DNA of 64,000 nucleotides from NCBI RefSeq assembly GCF_014334015.1, contig NZ_CP060488.1:3368501-3432500 (forward strand). The letters are read 5' to 3'. A model generated the notes under the pieces. That model saw nothing but the letters and a program-made list of their open reading frames with translations, ran no database searches and had not been told where the DNA came from. Below are positions 50,068 through 58,860 of the stretch, piece after piece. The position numbers and the translations under genes are program-made. Every line of letters starts with the position of its first letter. Positions within the stretch are counted from its first letter, which is position 1. This DNA is from Bacteroides sp. M10 (GTDB taxonomy: Bacteria > Bacteroidota > Bacteroidia > Bacteroidales > Bacteroidaceae).

Positions 50068-50901
50068 TTATTCTTCTTCGTTTGCAGTGGCTTCCCATAC
50101 TTGATCGTAGAACTCGTTGCAGGCATCTGCATAGTTTTCCGGGTTCTGGTAGTCAAGTACCAATTTGCCAGATTGGCGGGCATATTCAATAATAGACTCG
50201 TCTACCTTTTCACTGTTTTGTATTACTCCGTCCGAATAGTCCACAGCGAGTTTGCAAAGAGTGGCGTAGTCTACCGGTTCCTTCAAATCACCTAAATCTT
50301 TCTTAGTAATACCTTTCAGCATCAGTTTTGTTGCGAAATCGTCGCTAAGTGTACTCTTGAAATCATCTTCATAAACAGAGAATACCACTTTAGCGTCGCG
50401 GAAAGAAGGTTCGTCTTTATAGGCTTTCTTAATATAAAGAGGAGCTAAAGCTGTCATCCAGCCATGACAGTGAATGACATCAGGACACCAGCGAAGCTTT
50501 TTCACTGTTTCCAATACACCGCGTGCATAGAAAACGGCACGGCTATCGTTATCATCATATTCTATACCATTTTCATCCGTTGTCTGCATACGATTCTGGA
50601 AATAATCATCGTTATCGATGAAATATACCTGCATACGTGCGGATTGGATAGAAGCAACTTTTATAATCAAGGGGTGGTCAGTATCGTCGATAATCAGGTT
50701 CATACCAGAGAGGCGGATCACTTCGTGCAGTTGATTTCTGCGCTCATTGATATTTCCCCATTTGGGCATAAAGGTTCTGATTTCACGGCCTTTTTCTTGT
50801 ATTGCCTGTGGAAGGTTTCTACCTATATTGGCCATTTCGGATTCTGAAACGTAAGGTGTAATCTCTTGAGTAATAAATAAAACTTTATTCGCCTTTGTCA
50901 T
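50068..50901 (-). CDS. Shortened GT5 glycogen/starch synthase-like protein
   Basis: 277 residues, about 60% of a typical GlgA. The N-terminal GT-B half is recognisable: NKVLFITQEITPYV, GRNLPQAIQEKGREIRTFMPKWG, YFIDNDDYF, and CPDVIHCHGWMTALAPLYI. Two things are missing: the KTGG(L) ADP-glucose loop after the first strand is SESE, and the entire C-terminal nucleotide-sugar half (K-GL...E motifs) is absent. It is therefore unlikely to be an active synthase. It is divergent from panC and close to the glycogen operon; a regulatory or glycogen-binding role is one option. Confidence 0.75.
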   Translation of the reverse strand: MTKANKVLFITQEITPYVSESEMANIGRNLPQAIQEKGREIRTFMPKWGNINERRNQLHEVIRLSGMNLIIDDTDHPLIIKVASIQSARMQVYFIDNDDYFQNRMQTTDENGIEYDDNDSRAVFYARGVLETVKKLRWCPDVIHCHGWMTALAPLYIKKAYKDEPSFRDAKVVFSVYEDDFKSTLSDDFATKLMLKGITKKDLGDLKEPVDYATLCKLAVDYSDGVIQNSEKVDESIIEYARQSGKLVLDYQNPENYADACNEFYDQVWEATANEEE

Positions 50902-50929
50902 AATAACAATAGTTCACTATAATATTCTG

Positions 50930-50937
50930 CAAAGATA
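50930..50937 (-). promoter_or_regulatory. -7 box of the GT5-like/DUF4270 operon
   Basis: The minus strand reads TATCTTTG, a consensus match 29 bases before the start codon. No -33 element was evident. Confidence 0.45.
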
Positions 50938-51043
50938 CGAAAAAAAAGACACATTAAATAAGATATTCTTTCTTTATGTGGCAAATATTAGTTTATTTTG
51001 CAGAGTTTTTGCAAACGAGTAAAACATAAACCAATTGACGAAA

Positions 51044-51889
51044 ATGAAAGTAGTGCACACTATCAAGGACTTACAGGCAGAATTGACTGTCCTAAGAGCC
51101 CAAGGTAAAAAGGTGGGACTGGTTCCTACAATGGGTGCTTTACATGCGGGACATGCATCTCTGGTAAAGCGCAGCGTAAGTGAGAATGGTGTAACTGTTG
51201 TGAGTGTTTTTGTGAATCCCACACAGTTTAACGATAAAAACGACTTGGAGAAATATCCGCGTACATTGGATGCAGATTGCCGTTTGTTGGAAGAATGCGG
51301 GGCGGATTTCGCTTTTGCTCCTTCAGTTAGCGAAATGTATCCGGAACCGGATACCCGTCAATTTAGCTATGCACCATTGGATACGGTGATGGAAGGAGCT
51401 TTCCGTCCGGGACATTTTAACGGTGTTTGCCAAATTGTCAGCAAGCTGTTTGATGCTGTACAGCCGGATCGTGCATATTTCGGAGAGAAAGACTTCCAGC
51501 AGTTAGCGATTATTCGTGAGATGGTTCGGCAATTGAAATATAACCTTGAAATTGTAGGTTGTTCAATTGTACGTGAGGAAGACGGACTGGCATTGAGTAG
51601 CCGGAACAAACGTTTATCTGCAGAAGAACGTGAAAATGCTTTAAATATTTCTCGCACCTTATTTAAAAGTCGTAACTTTGCAGCCACTCATACAGTGAGC
51701 GAGACGCAAAAGATGGTTGAAGATGCGATTGAAGCTGCTCCGGGTTTGCGTATGGAGTATTTTGAGATCGTAGACGGAAACACATTGCAGAAAATAAGTA
51801 ATTGGGAAGATACTTCCTATGCGGTGGGATGCATTACAGTGTTCTGTGGAGAAGTCCGGCTGATCGATAACATTAAATATAAAGAATAA
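51044..51889 (+). CDS. panC: Pantothenate synthetase
   Basis: 281 residues from the ATG at 51044; a TTG at 51035 is possible but less likely. PanC joins pantoate and beta-alanine with ATP. Motifs: [19 protein letters not shown] (HIGH-like), [18 protein letters not shown] and [11 protein letters not shown]. panD follows after 18 bases, so the beta-alanine and condensation steps are encoded together. Confidence 0.96.
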   Translation: MKVVHTIKDLQAELTVLRAQGKKVGLVPTMGALHAGHASLVKRSVSENGVTVVSVFVNPTQFNDKNDLEKYPRTLDADCRLLEECGADFAFAPSVSEMYPEPDTRQFSYAPLDTVMEGAFRPGHFNGVCQIVSKLFDAVQPDRAYFGEKDFQQLAIIREMVRQLKYNLEIVGCSIVREEDGLALSSRNKRLSAEERENALNISRTLFKSRNFAATHTVSETQKMVEDAIEAAPGLRMEYFEIVDGNTLQKISNWEDTSYAVGCITVFCGEVRLIDNIKYKE

Positions 51890-51907
51890 CTAAAAAGACG
51901 AAACCTT

Positions 51908-52261
51908 ATGATGATTGAAGTGTTGAAGTCGAAAATTCATTGTGCACGTGTCACGGAGGCAAATCTGAACTACATGGGTAGTATCACGATTGATGAAGAC
52001 CTGCTGGATGCTGCAAACATGATTCCGGGAGAGAAAGTGTATATCGCTGATAATAACAACGGTGAACGCTTTGAAACCTACATTATCAAAGGTGAACGCG
52101 GTTCGGGCAAAATTTGTCTGAATGGTGCTGCTGCCCGCAAGGTGCAACCGGATGATATTGTGATAATCATGTCTTATGCATTGATGGATTTTGAGGAAGC
52201 CAAGTCGTTTAAACCGGCTGTAATTTTCCCTGATCCTGCGACGAACAAAGTGGTAAAGTAG
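51908..52261 (+). CDS. panD: Aspartate 1-decarboxylase
   Basis: 117 residues. The self-cleavage site Gly24-Ser25 (NYMGSITID) that creates the pyruvoyl cofactor is present, with [20 protein letters not shown] in the second half. PanD forms beta-alanine from aspartate for panC. Confidence 0.96.
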   Translation: MMIEVLKSKIHCARVTEANLNYMGSITIDEDLLDAANMIPGEKVYIADNNNGERFETYIIKGERGSGKICLNGAAARKVQPDDIVIIMSYALMDFEEAKSFKPAVIFPDPATNKVVK

Positions 52262-52281
52262 AAAGTATCTTTGATATTTGA

Positions 52282-52328
52282 AATAAGAAAAGCCCCGTTT
52301 ACATTTCGTAAACGGGGCTTTTCTTATT
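52282..52328. terminator. Perfect 20-bp panD terminator
   Basis: 52282-52301 and 52309-52328 are exact reverse complements around a 7-base loop, with a GC core and A/T ends; it begins 21 bases beyond the panD stop. Confidence 0.9.
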
Positions 52329-52342
52329 CTACTTTTTATGCC

Positions 52343-52474
52343 GGGGGTGATCGATGTTCTACCCACGTGTGAGTTGGTTTTAGCCCACCTCTCGATAAAC
52401 TTCCGCCCATGTGTCAGATGTAGTTATCCCACGTGTTAGGGAAGTTTAGCCCGGGTGTTAATAAGCGGCAGTTA
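52343..52474. repeat. Degenerate 22-bp tandem array B
   Basis: Units of exactly 22 bases start at 52343, 52365, 52387, 52409, 52431 and 52453. The approximate form is ACGTGTNAG followed by variable bases and TTAGCCC; each of the first five ends in CCC. The last unit runs into the stop codon of the neighbouring minus-strand gene (52472-52474). Confidence 0.75.
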
Positions 52475-54772
52475 GTTGCCGGCGTTTGTTTTCAGTTGCT
52501 CATTCATAGCAGCGGCAGCTTTACGGCCATCACCCATCGCCAGGATTACGGTAGCTCCACCGCGAACGATGTCACCACCTGCGTAAATCATTGGGATAGA
52601 AGATTCCATGTTGTCATTTACTGCGATAGTTCCTTTTCGTCCTAATTCCAGTCCTTTGATAGAGCTTGGAACAATCGGGTTGGGAGATACCCCAACGCTG
52701 ACAATGGCCAGGTCTATATCGATTGTTTCTGTTGCTCCCGGGATGGCTACAGGACTACGACGTCCAGAAGCATCCGGTTCGCCTAATTCCATCTTTTGCA
52801 GAATAACCTGTTTTACGCAACCTTGTTCATCAGCAATATATTCGATAGGATTATGCAGAGTGAGGAATTCAACTCCTTCTTCTTTGGCGTGTTTTACTTC
52901 TTCGATACGTGCAGGCATTTCTTCTTCCGAACGACGATAGATAATAATAGCACGTTCAGCGCCAAGACGTTTTGCCGTACGGACAGAGTCCATAGCTGTG
53001 TTACCACCACCGATTACTGTCACATTCTTACCGAATGCTACCGGAGTGTCCGAATCTTCGCTGGCGGCATCCATCAAATTGACACGGGTGAGGTATTCAT
53101 TGGAAGACATGATATTGATAGAGTTCTCTCCCGGGATATTCATAAAGTTTGGCAGTCCGGCACCGGAAGCCACGAATATTCCTTTGAAACCTTCCGCTTT
53201 CAAGTCTTCTACACCGATAGTCTTTCCTACAATACAGTCTTTGATGAAGTTAACGCCCATCTTACCGAGATTGTCGATTTCTACGTCTACAATCTTGTTT
53301 GGCAAACGGAATTCGGGGATACCGTATTTCAATACACCGCCAATTTCATGCAACGCTTCGAATACAGTTACATCATATCCATATTTAGCCATATCTCCGG
53401 CAAATGCCAATCCTGCAGGTCCTGAACCGATAACAGCTATTTTGATGCCGTTTTTCTCTGCAATGACAGGTACGGAGATTTGTCCGCTTTCACGTTCGTA
53501 ATCAGCTGCAAAACGTTCCAAATAACCGATAGCTACCGGTTTTTCATTCATTTTCAAATGAATACATTTTGATTCGCACTGTTTTTCTTGTGGGCACACA
53601 CGACCGCAAACAGCCGGGAGCGCACTTGTTTCTTTCAATGTTTTAGCAGCTTCGAGGAATTCGCCGCGTTCGATATTCTTAATGAAGCGGGGAATATCAA
53701 TGCCTACCGGACAGCCTTCCATACATCCCGGATTAGCACAGTCGAGACAGCGTTTGGCTTCTGTAACAGCCTGTTCTGCTGTTAATCCTTGATTAACTTC
53801 CTCTTTACGGCTGTGTGAACGGTATTCAGCATCGAGTTCATTCATCTCTACACGAGGAATAGCCGTGCGTTCTTTCGGCTTCATGGATTTACGTAACTCC
53901 TGTCTCCAAGCCGCATTACGACTTTTTTCATCGATTTCTTTGGTTGCTTCACATTCCGATTCCAGCTTATGCATTTCTTCGCGTTCGATATTCTTGAACG
54001 CACCCATACGTTTCAGCATTTCGTCGAAATTCACTTGGTGACCGTCGAATTCCGGACCATCTACACAAACGAATTTAGTCTTTCCTCCTACAGTGATACG
54101 GCAAGCACCGCACATACCTGTTCCGTCCACCATGATCGTATTTAGCGAAACATCTGTCGGAATTTCATATTTTTTAGTCAGCAAGCAAACGAATTTCATC
54201 ATGATGGCAGGGCCAATAGCGAAACATTTGTCTACTTTCTCACGTTTGATAACTTCTTCTACACCTTCTGTCACCAGACCTTTACGGCCGTAGGAACCGT
54301 CATCTGTCATGATAATTACTTCGTCAGAGCTTTCACGCATTTCTTTTTCCAGGATGATGAGATCTTTATTGCGTCCGGCCAATACAGTGATAACACGGTT
54401 ACCGGCAGCCTTCAAAGCCTGTACGATAGGAAGCATCGGAGCCACACCTACACCACCACCAGCGCAGACTACTGTTCCGAATTTCTCTATATGGGTAGCT
54501 TGTCCGAGTGGACCTACTACGTCAGTGATAGATTCGCCTTCATTCAGCTCGCAGAGACGGGTAGAAGAAAGCCCGACTTCCTGCACTACCAGAGTAATGG
54601 TACCCTTTTTCAGGTCGGAACCTGCGATAGTCAATGGCATACGTTCTCCTTTTTCGCCTACACGTACGATGACGAAGTGTCCGGCCTTACGAGATTTAGC
54701 AATTAAAGGAGCTTCAATTTCAAATTTGAATACTTTTTCAGAAAAGCGTTCCTTGCTAATGATTTTGTTCAT
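52472..54772 (-). CDS. Fused NfnAB-type flavoprotein/glutamate synthase-like oxidoreductase
   Basis: 766 residues in two parts. Residues about 1-265 match a ferredoxin reductase-like/PyrK-type subunit with FAD and NAD regions (GGGVGVAPMLPIV) and a [2Fe-2S] Cys set in GTGMCGACRI...FVC. Residues about 330-766 match the GltD-like large subunit: CLDCANPGCMEGCP and CGRVCPQEKQCESKC for two [4Fe-4S] clusters, FAD motif IGSGPAGLAFAGDM, NADP motif VIGGGNTAMDSVRTA. This is the order NfnA-NfnB, a bifurcating NADH/ferredoxin:NADP transhydrogenase, fused; GltD-like glutamate synthase or sulfide dehydrogenase activity is an alternative. Confidence 0.85.
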   Translation of the reverse strand: MNKIISKERFSEKVFKFEIEAPLIAKSRKAGHFVIVRVGEKGERMPLTIAGSDLKKGTITLVVQEVGLSSTRLCELNEGESITDVVGPLGQATHIEKFGTVVCAGGGVGVAPMLPIVQALKAAGNRVITVLAGRNKDLIILEKEMRESSDEVIIMTDDGSYGRKGLVTEGVEEVIKREKVDKCFAIGPAIMMKFVCLLTKKYEIPTDVSLNTIMVDGTGMCGACRITVGGKTKFVCVDGPEFDGHQVNFDEMLKRMGAFKNIEREEMHKLESECEATKEIDEKSRNAAWRQELRKSMKPKERTAIPRVEMNELDAEYRSHSRKEEVNQGLTAEQAVTEAKRCLDCANPGCMEGCPVGIDIPRFIKNIERGEFLEAAKTLKETSALPAVCGRVCPQEKQCESKCIHLKMNEKPVAIGYLERFAADYERESGQISVPVIAEKNGIKIAVIGSGPAGLAFAGDMAKYGYDVTVFEALHEIGGVLKYGIPEFRLPNKIVDVEIDNLGKMGVNFIKDCIVGKTIGVEDLKAEGFKGIFVASGAGLPNFMNIPGENSINIMSSNEYLTRVNLMDAASEDSDTPVAFGKNVTVIGGGNTAMDSVRTAKRLGAERAIIIYRRSEEEMPARIEEVKHAKEEGVEFLTLHNPIEYIADEQGCVKQVILQKMELGEPDASGRRSPVAIPGATETIDIDLAIVSVGVSPNPIVPSSIKGLELGRKGTIAVNDNMESSIPMIYAGGDIVRGGATVILAMGDGRKAAAAMNEQLKTNAGN

Positions 54773-54831
54773 TATCTAATTAATTTGTTGTTTTTATTAC
54801 GTAACTGCTATCAGAATGATATAAATTTTGG

Positions 54832-54839
54832 CAAAGATA
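54832..54839 (-). promoter_or_regulatory. -7 box of the NfnAB-like gene
   Basis: The minus strand reads TATCTTTG, 60 bases before the start codon. No clear -33 element was found. Confidence 0.4.
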
Positions 54840-54866
54840 CAGCTAATTTACGAAATATAAAAGAAA

Positions 54867-54889
54867 AGCCACTCTTTTGATGAGTGGCT
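54867..54889 (-). terminator. serS terminator
   Basis: An 8-bp stem AGCCACTC/GAGTGGCT (54867-54874 with 54882-54889), with A and T runs outside, lies 41 bases beyond the serS stop. Confidence 0.75.
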
Positions 54890-54907
54890 CTTTATATACG
54901 GTACTTT

Positions 54908-54947
54908 TATTAGTCTGTCATGTCAAATATTAGTCTATCATGTCAAA
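54908..54947. repeat. 20-bp tandem duplication at the serS stop
   Basis: 54908-54927 and 54928-54947 are 20-base copies differing at one base. Each copy encodes FDM(I/T)D plus a TAA on the minus strand; the gene uses the stop in the 54928-54947 copy. Confidence 0.8.
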
Positions 54948-56204
54948 GCCGCAATATGGAACCAATGCTTTCGGAATTCTGATACCTTCCGGAGTTTGGT
55001 TGTTTTCAAGTAGAGCGGCAACGATACGTGGCAATGCTAGTGCTGAGCCGTTCAATGTATGGCAGAGTTCGGTTTTCTTTTCTGCATTACGGTAACGGCA
55101 TTTCAGACGATTGGCCTGATAGGTGTCGAAATTGGATACGGAACTTACTTCCAACCAGCGTTTCTGTGCCTCTGAATATACTTCGAAGTCGAAACAAAGG
55201 GCAGCAGTGAAACTCATATCACCACCACAGAGGCGGAGGATACGATATGGAAGTTCCAGTTTTTGCAACAGACCTTCTACGTGGTCGAGCATTTCCTGAT
55301 GAGATTGTTTGGAGTGTTCCGGTTTGTCAATGCGAACCAATTCTACTTTGGAGAATTCGTGCAGACGATTCAGGCCGCGCACATCTTTACCATAGGAACC
55401 AGCTTCACGACGGAAACATTGTGTATAGGCACAATTCATGATTGGCAACTGTTTTTCTTCCAAAATTACATCACGGTAGATGTTGGTTACAGGTACTTCT
55501 GCTGTCGGGATCAGATATAAATCATCTACTTCGCAATGATACATTTGTCCTTCTTTGTCAGGAAGCTGTCCTGTGCCATAGCCGGAAGCAGCGTTAACTA
55601 CTGTTGGTGGCATGATTTCAGTATATCCGGATTTGCGTGCTTCGTCCAGGAAGAAGTTGATAAGAGCGCGTTGAAGTTGTGCGCCTTTACCTTTATATAC
55701 AGGGAAACCTGCACCTGTGATTTTTACACCCAGGTCGAAGTCTATTAAATCATATTTCTTAGCCAGTTCCCAGTGGGGGAGTGCATCTTTAGGAAGTTCA
55801 GTTTCCATACCTCCCATTTTTTCCACTACGTTATCTTCAGCGCCTACACCTTCGGGTACACTGTCGTAAGGAATGTTGGGGATGGTATAAAGTACATTCT
55901 GCATATCTGTTGCAGCCTGTGTCATAGCGGCGTCTAATTCTTTGTTACCTTCTTTTAGTTCGGCAACGCGGGCACGTGCAGTTTCAGCTTCCTCTTTCTT
56001 GCCTTCTTTCATCAGTTGACCGATGGTGCGTGAAAGCGAGTTAACCTCTGCCAGATTCTTATCTAATTCATTTTGTGTGCTACGTCTCTTGTCGTTAAGA
56101 GCGATCACTTGGTCGATCGTTTCCTTTGCATTTTTGAAATGCTTTTTTTCCAGTCCGCGGAGTACCGCCTCTGTGTTTTCTGTAATTTGTTTAATGGTAA
56201 GCAT
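54930..56204 (-). CDS. serS: Seryl-tRNA synthetase
   Basis: 424 residues, normal size. The N-terminal coiled-coil arm (about 25-105) that binds tRNA-Ser is followed by the class II core with motif 2 (CFRREAGSYGKDVRGLNRLHEFSKVEL) and motif 3 (NGSALALPRIVAALLE). It charges tRNA-Ser. Single-gene unit. Confidence 0.97.
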   Translation of the reverse strand: MLTIKQITENTEAVLRGLEKKHFKNAKETIDQVIALNDKRRSTQNELDKNLAEVNSLSRTIGQLMKEGKKEEAETARARVAELKEGNKELDAAMTQAATDMQNVLYTIPNIPYDSVPEGVGAEDNVVEKMGGMETELPKDALPHWELAKKYDLIDFDLGVKITGAGFPVYKGKGAQLQRALINFFLDEARKSGYTEIMPPTVVNAASGYGTGQLPDKEGQMYHCEVDDLYLIPTAEVPVTNIYRDVILEEKQLPIMNCAYTQCFRREAGSYGKDVRGLNRLHEFSKVELVRIDKPEHSKQSHQEMLDHVEGLLQKLELPYRILRLCGGDMSFTAALCFDFEVYSEAQKRWLEVSSVSNFDTYQANRLKCRYRNAEKKTELCHTLNGSALALPRIVAALLENNQTPEGIRIPKALVPYCGFDMID

Positions 56205-56240
56205 ATCTATACTTTTTATGAACTTTCTTATTTAAGGCTA

Positions 56241-56273
56241 CAAAGATAAAGAAAAAACGAATAATCAAGCAAA
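56241..56273 (-). promoter_or_regulatory. serS promoter
   Basis: The minus strand has TTTG at 56270-56273 and TATCTTTG at 56241-56248, 21 bases apart, 37 bases before the start. Confidence 0.6.
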
Positions 56274-56415
56274 TATATGTGTTATATATAATATATATGA
56301 TATGTCTATGATATATATATAATACATGTATTGAGCTGTATAATAAACATATATGCAGTGAATGATATATATATGCCTCTTTTAGAGTAATATATAAAAC
56401 TCTGGTTGTATAAAA

Positions 56416-56452
56416 AGAAGGAGATGTAATCCATTGGATTACATCTCCTTCT
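56416..56452 (-). terminator. rplU-rpmA terminator
   Basis: A perfect 17-bp stem (56416-56432 with 56436-56452) with a 3-base loop lies 24 bases beyond the rpmA stop. Confidence 0.9.
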
Positions 56453-56475
56453 CTTAAATATTTTCAGTTGTGCAA

Positions 56476-56739
56476 TTATGCCTCAGTAGCAGGAACAACA
56501 GAAACATATCTTCTGTCTTCTTTGCCAACTTTGAAGCTAACTGTACCATCTACTAAAGCGAAAAGAGTGTGGTCTTTACCCATTCCGATGTTTTCACCCG
56601 GGTGGAATTCAGTACCTCTTTGACGAACGATGATGTTACCTGCTTTGCAAGCTTCGCCACCAAATATCTTAACGCCTAATCTTTTACTTTGTGATTCGCG
56701 GCCGTTCTTAGAACTACCGACACCTTTCTTATGTGCCAT
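56476..56739 (-). CDS. rpmA: 50S ribosomal protein L27
   Basis: 87 residues. L27 lies near the peptidyl-transferase centre. [22 protein letters not shown] and [21 protein letters not shown] are family signatures. No extra N-terminal cleavage peptide of the Firmicutes type is present. It follows rplU by 21 bases. Confidence 0.97.
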   Translation of the reverse strand: MAHKKGVGSSKNGRESQSKRLGVKIFGGEACKAGNIIVRQRGTEFHPGENIGMGKDHTLFALVDGTVSFKVGKEDRRYVSVVPATEA

Positions 56740-56760
56740 TTCTTCTTACTTTTTAATTGA

Positions 56761-57078
56761 TTAAGCTACTACTTCTGTAATTGTTAATTCAGTGAACTGT
56801 TGACGGTGACCGTTCAGTTTTCTGTGTCCTTTTCTTCTTTTCTTGTGGAAAACAAGAACTTTGTCGCCTTTAACCAAGTTTGAAACAACCTGGCAAACAA
56901 CTTTAGCGCCTTCTACGGTAGGAGCACCTACTGTTACGTTTCCGTCTTTGTCTACCAAAAGAACTTTTTCAAATTCTACTGTTGAACCGTTTTCTGCACC
57001 TTCGATGTGGTGAACGAACAACTTTTGACCAGCTTCTGCTTTAAATTGCTGACCGTTAATCTCTACAATTGCGTACAT
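56761..57078 (-). CDS. rplU: 50S ribosomal protein L21
   Basis: 105 residues from the ATG at 57078 ([18 protein letters not shown]); the frame extends 16 codons upstream but the family start is here. The C-terminal part [20 protein letters not shown] binds 23S rRNA. Paired with rpmA as in most bacteria. Confidence 0.97.
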   Translation of the reverse strand: MYAIVEINGQQFKAEAGQKLFVHHIEGAENGSTVEFEKVLLVDKDGNVTVGAPTVEGAKVVCQVVSNLVKGDKVLVFHKKRRKGHRKLNGHRQQFTELTITEVVA

Positions 57079-57168
57079 CTTATATATAAATGTATAAGTT
57101 AGCTCCGGCGGGTGGTCTTTAATCACTTAAAGAACTCTTTATCGAACCCGTTGCGGAATAATCGGGCA

Positions 57169-57200
57169 CAAAAGTACTATTTTTATTCGTTCCCGACAAA
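57169..57200 (-). promoter_or_regulatory. rplU-rpmA promoter
   Basis: The minus strand has TTTG at 57197-57200 and TACTTTTG at 57169-57176, 20 bases apart, leaving a leader of about 85 bases that could carry autoregulatory structure; none was recognised. Confidence 0.65.
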
Positions 57201-57272
57201 TATTTCTTTTATTTTTTATAGGAGATAAAATGATTACGGCAAATAAATGAGCATTTTAGCTCTCATTGTAGC

Positions 57273-57911
57273 CTATTGGACTAATTCTCCTAAATTCTGC
57301 ATAATGATTTTGTGTGGATAAACACGAAGTTCCTCTGCAGTTGTCATTCCGTTCAGCACACCTGCAAAATCGACTCCTGCATTCTGTGCTGTTTCGGCAT
57401 CTACGGTGCTATCTCCAATATACAATGTCTCTTCGGGGCTACTTCCCAGATGTTCCAATGCAAATTTAACTCCTTCGGGCGAAGGTTTCGGTGCTTTTAC
57501 ATCTTCTCCTCCCACTACTATATCAAGAAAATCCTTAGGCAGATATTCTTCCAGATAACTCAATATCCGGAAACGATACTTGGTAGAGATAATTCCGACG
57601 CGGGCACCCCGTTTCTTCAATTCTTTCAGCGTAGACAATGTGTCGGGGAAAAGACGGGTATTTACATTCATGTGTACATCAGCTTCCAGTCTGTACTCCT
57701 GCCGGAAGGCCTCCAGCTGTGCCGGGTCGGTAATTCCGGTAAGGATACTGAATGATTCTTCCAATGTTTTGCCGATTGTACGCTTGATAGCTTCATCAGT
57801 AACGGTTAAATACTGATGCCGGGTAAGCACAATTCTGAAACACTTAACGATACCACGCGACGAATCGGCTAGTGTGTAGTCGAAATCGAATAAATAGGTT
57901 TTGTAGTTCAT
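57273..57911 (-). CDS. HAD-family phosphatase (phosphoglycolate phosphatase-like)
   Basis: 212 residues. Motif I LFDFDYTLADSS (Asp9, Asp11), motif II IISTK, motif III Lys in EDVKAPKPSPEG, motif IV YIGDSTVDAETAQNAG, with a helical cap between about 18 and 85. The layout suits PgmB/Gph-type phosphatases; the substrate is not defined. A TACTTTTG box on the minus strand at 57929-57936 lies in the 38-base gap from the TraB-like gene, so it may have its own promoter. Confidence 0.88.
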   Translation of the reverse strand: MNYKTYLFDFDYTLADSSRGIVKCFRIVLTRHQYLTVTDEAIKRTIGKTLEESFSILTGITDPAQLEAFRQEYRLEADVHMNVNTRLFPDTLSTLKELKKRGARVGIISTKYRFRILSYLEEYLPKDFLDIVVGGEDVKAPKPSPEGVKFALEHLGSSPEETLYIGDSTVDAETAQNAGVDFAGVLNGMTTAEELRVYPHKIIMQNLGELVQ

Positions 57912-57949
57912 TGGGGAAAACTTTTCCGCAAAAGTACTAAATACTTTTC

Positions 57950-58834
57950 TTATTTCACAGCTTCTACCGTGTATCCTTGTCTTTTTAGTAAGTTTAATAA
58001 TCCTTTTTCTCCGGGGAGGTGCAGGGCGCCTACTGCAACAAAAGTCGGGGCAGCCTTCATGATTGCCGGTAGTTTTTCAGCCCATGTTTTATTACGGTTG
58101 TAAATCATAGCATCTTCTTCGCCGGGAAGTGCGTCACATTGATCGCCTTTACGCTCTTCGCTGATTTTAAGCATGGTGTTCAGATCTTGTTTCATGTAGG
58201 CGTTTGTGAGCCTTTTCAGGTTTTCTACTTCAGTCTCTATATGGTTAAGAGTGCACATTAATAGTTGTGCTTGCCGTTGTAGTGAACTGCCATTGAAAAG
58301 CAGGTTGAATTGGAATTCTGCAGTTTCCAGTCCATCCACCTTTTTTCCGTTTTGGATGGCTTGGCTCTGAAAGAATGTGTCGAGTTGCTCTTGCGGATTG
58401 AATTTCCCTATATGTTTTACGTAAGCCATCACCACTACATTATTTAATAAGAAGGCAGGCTTTAGCTTCGGAGCCATATTTAAATCTACCATCAGGTTTT
58501 CTTTGCAGAATTTATTAGCAGTCTCAAAGTCTTTCGGAGAAAGGAGAGAGTTCAGCGTGGTATCACTTTCAATCATCATTGCCTTTTGCATCTTTTCCAT
58601 GGTGGCAGGCGATTGCATTTCCGACATTTTCATCTCTCCATATACTTGTTGGGTTTCATTCATAGCCTTTTTAAGTCCGGCAATGCTATCCATGATGCTG
58701 AACGGTGCCAGATGGTGAGTGCCTATGATATAGGAAGGTTGGTTCAGTCCGTTGCCGGACACTTTCCATAAAAGCTGTGCATTGGCGCTGAATGCCACGC
58801 AAATAAATAGAACTGCTCCGATGAATGATTTCAT
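57950..58834 (-). CDS. TraB/GumN family protein
   Basis: 294 residues. A signal peptide (about 1-19, ending ANAQ) precedes the TraB/GumN domain: LWKVSGNGLNQPSYIIGTHH near the start and FVAVGALHLPGEKGLLNLL near the end. These conserved GxHH and GxxHL elements suggest a metal-dependent hydrolase fold; its role is not known. It follows the NlpC/P60 gene by 26 bases. Confidence 0.85.
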   Translation of the reverse strand: MKSFIGAVLFICVAFSANAQLLWKVSGNGLNQPSYIIGTHHLAPFSIMDSIAGLKKAMNETQQVYGEMKMSEMQSPATMEKMQKAMMIESDTTLNSLLSPKDFETANKFCKENLMVDLNMAPKLKPAFLLNNVVVMAYVKHIGKFNPQEQLDTFFQSQAIQNGKKVDGLETAEFQFNLLFNGSSLQRQAQLLMCTLNHIETEVENLKRLTNAYMKQDLNTMLKISEERKGDQCDALPGEEDAMIYNRNKTWAEKLPAIMKAAPTFVAVGALHLPGEKGLLNLLKRQGYTVEAVK

Positions 58835-58860
58835 AATTTTATATCATTAGAAGTTGATAA

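Noticed and set aside
51035..51043. TTG start for panC
   Set aside because: The ATG at 51044 fits the family N-terminus and common start usage.
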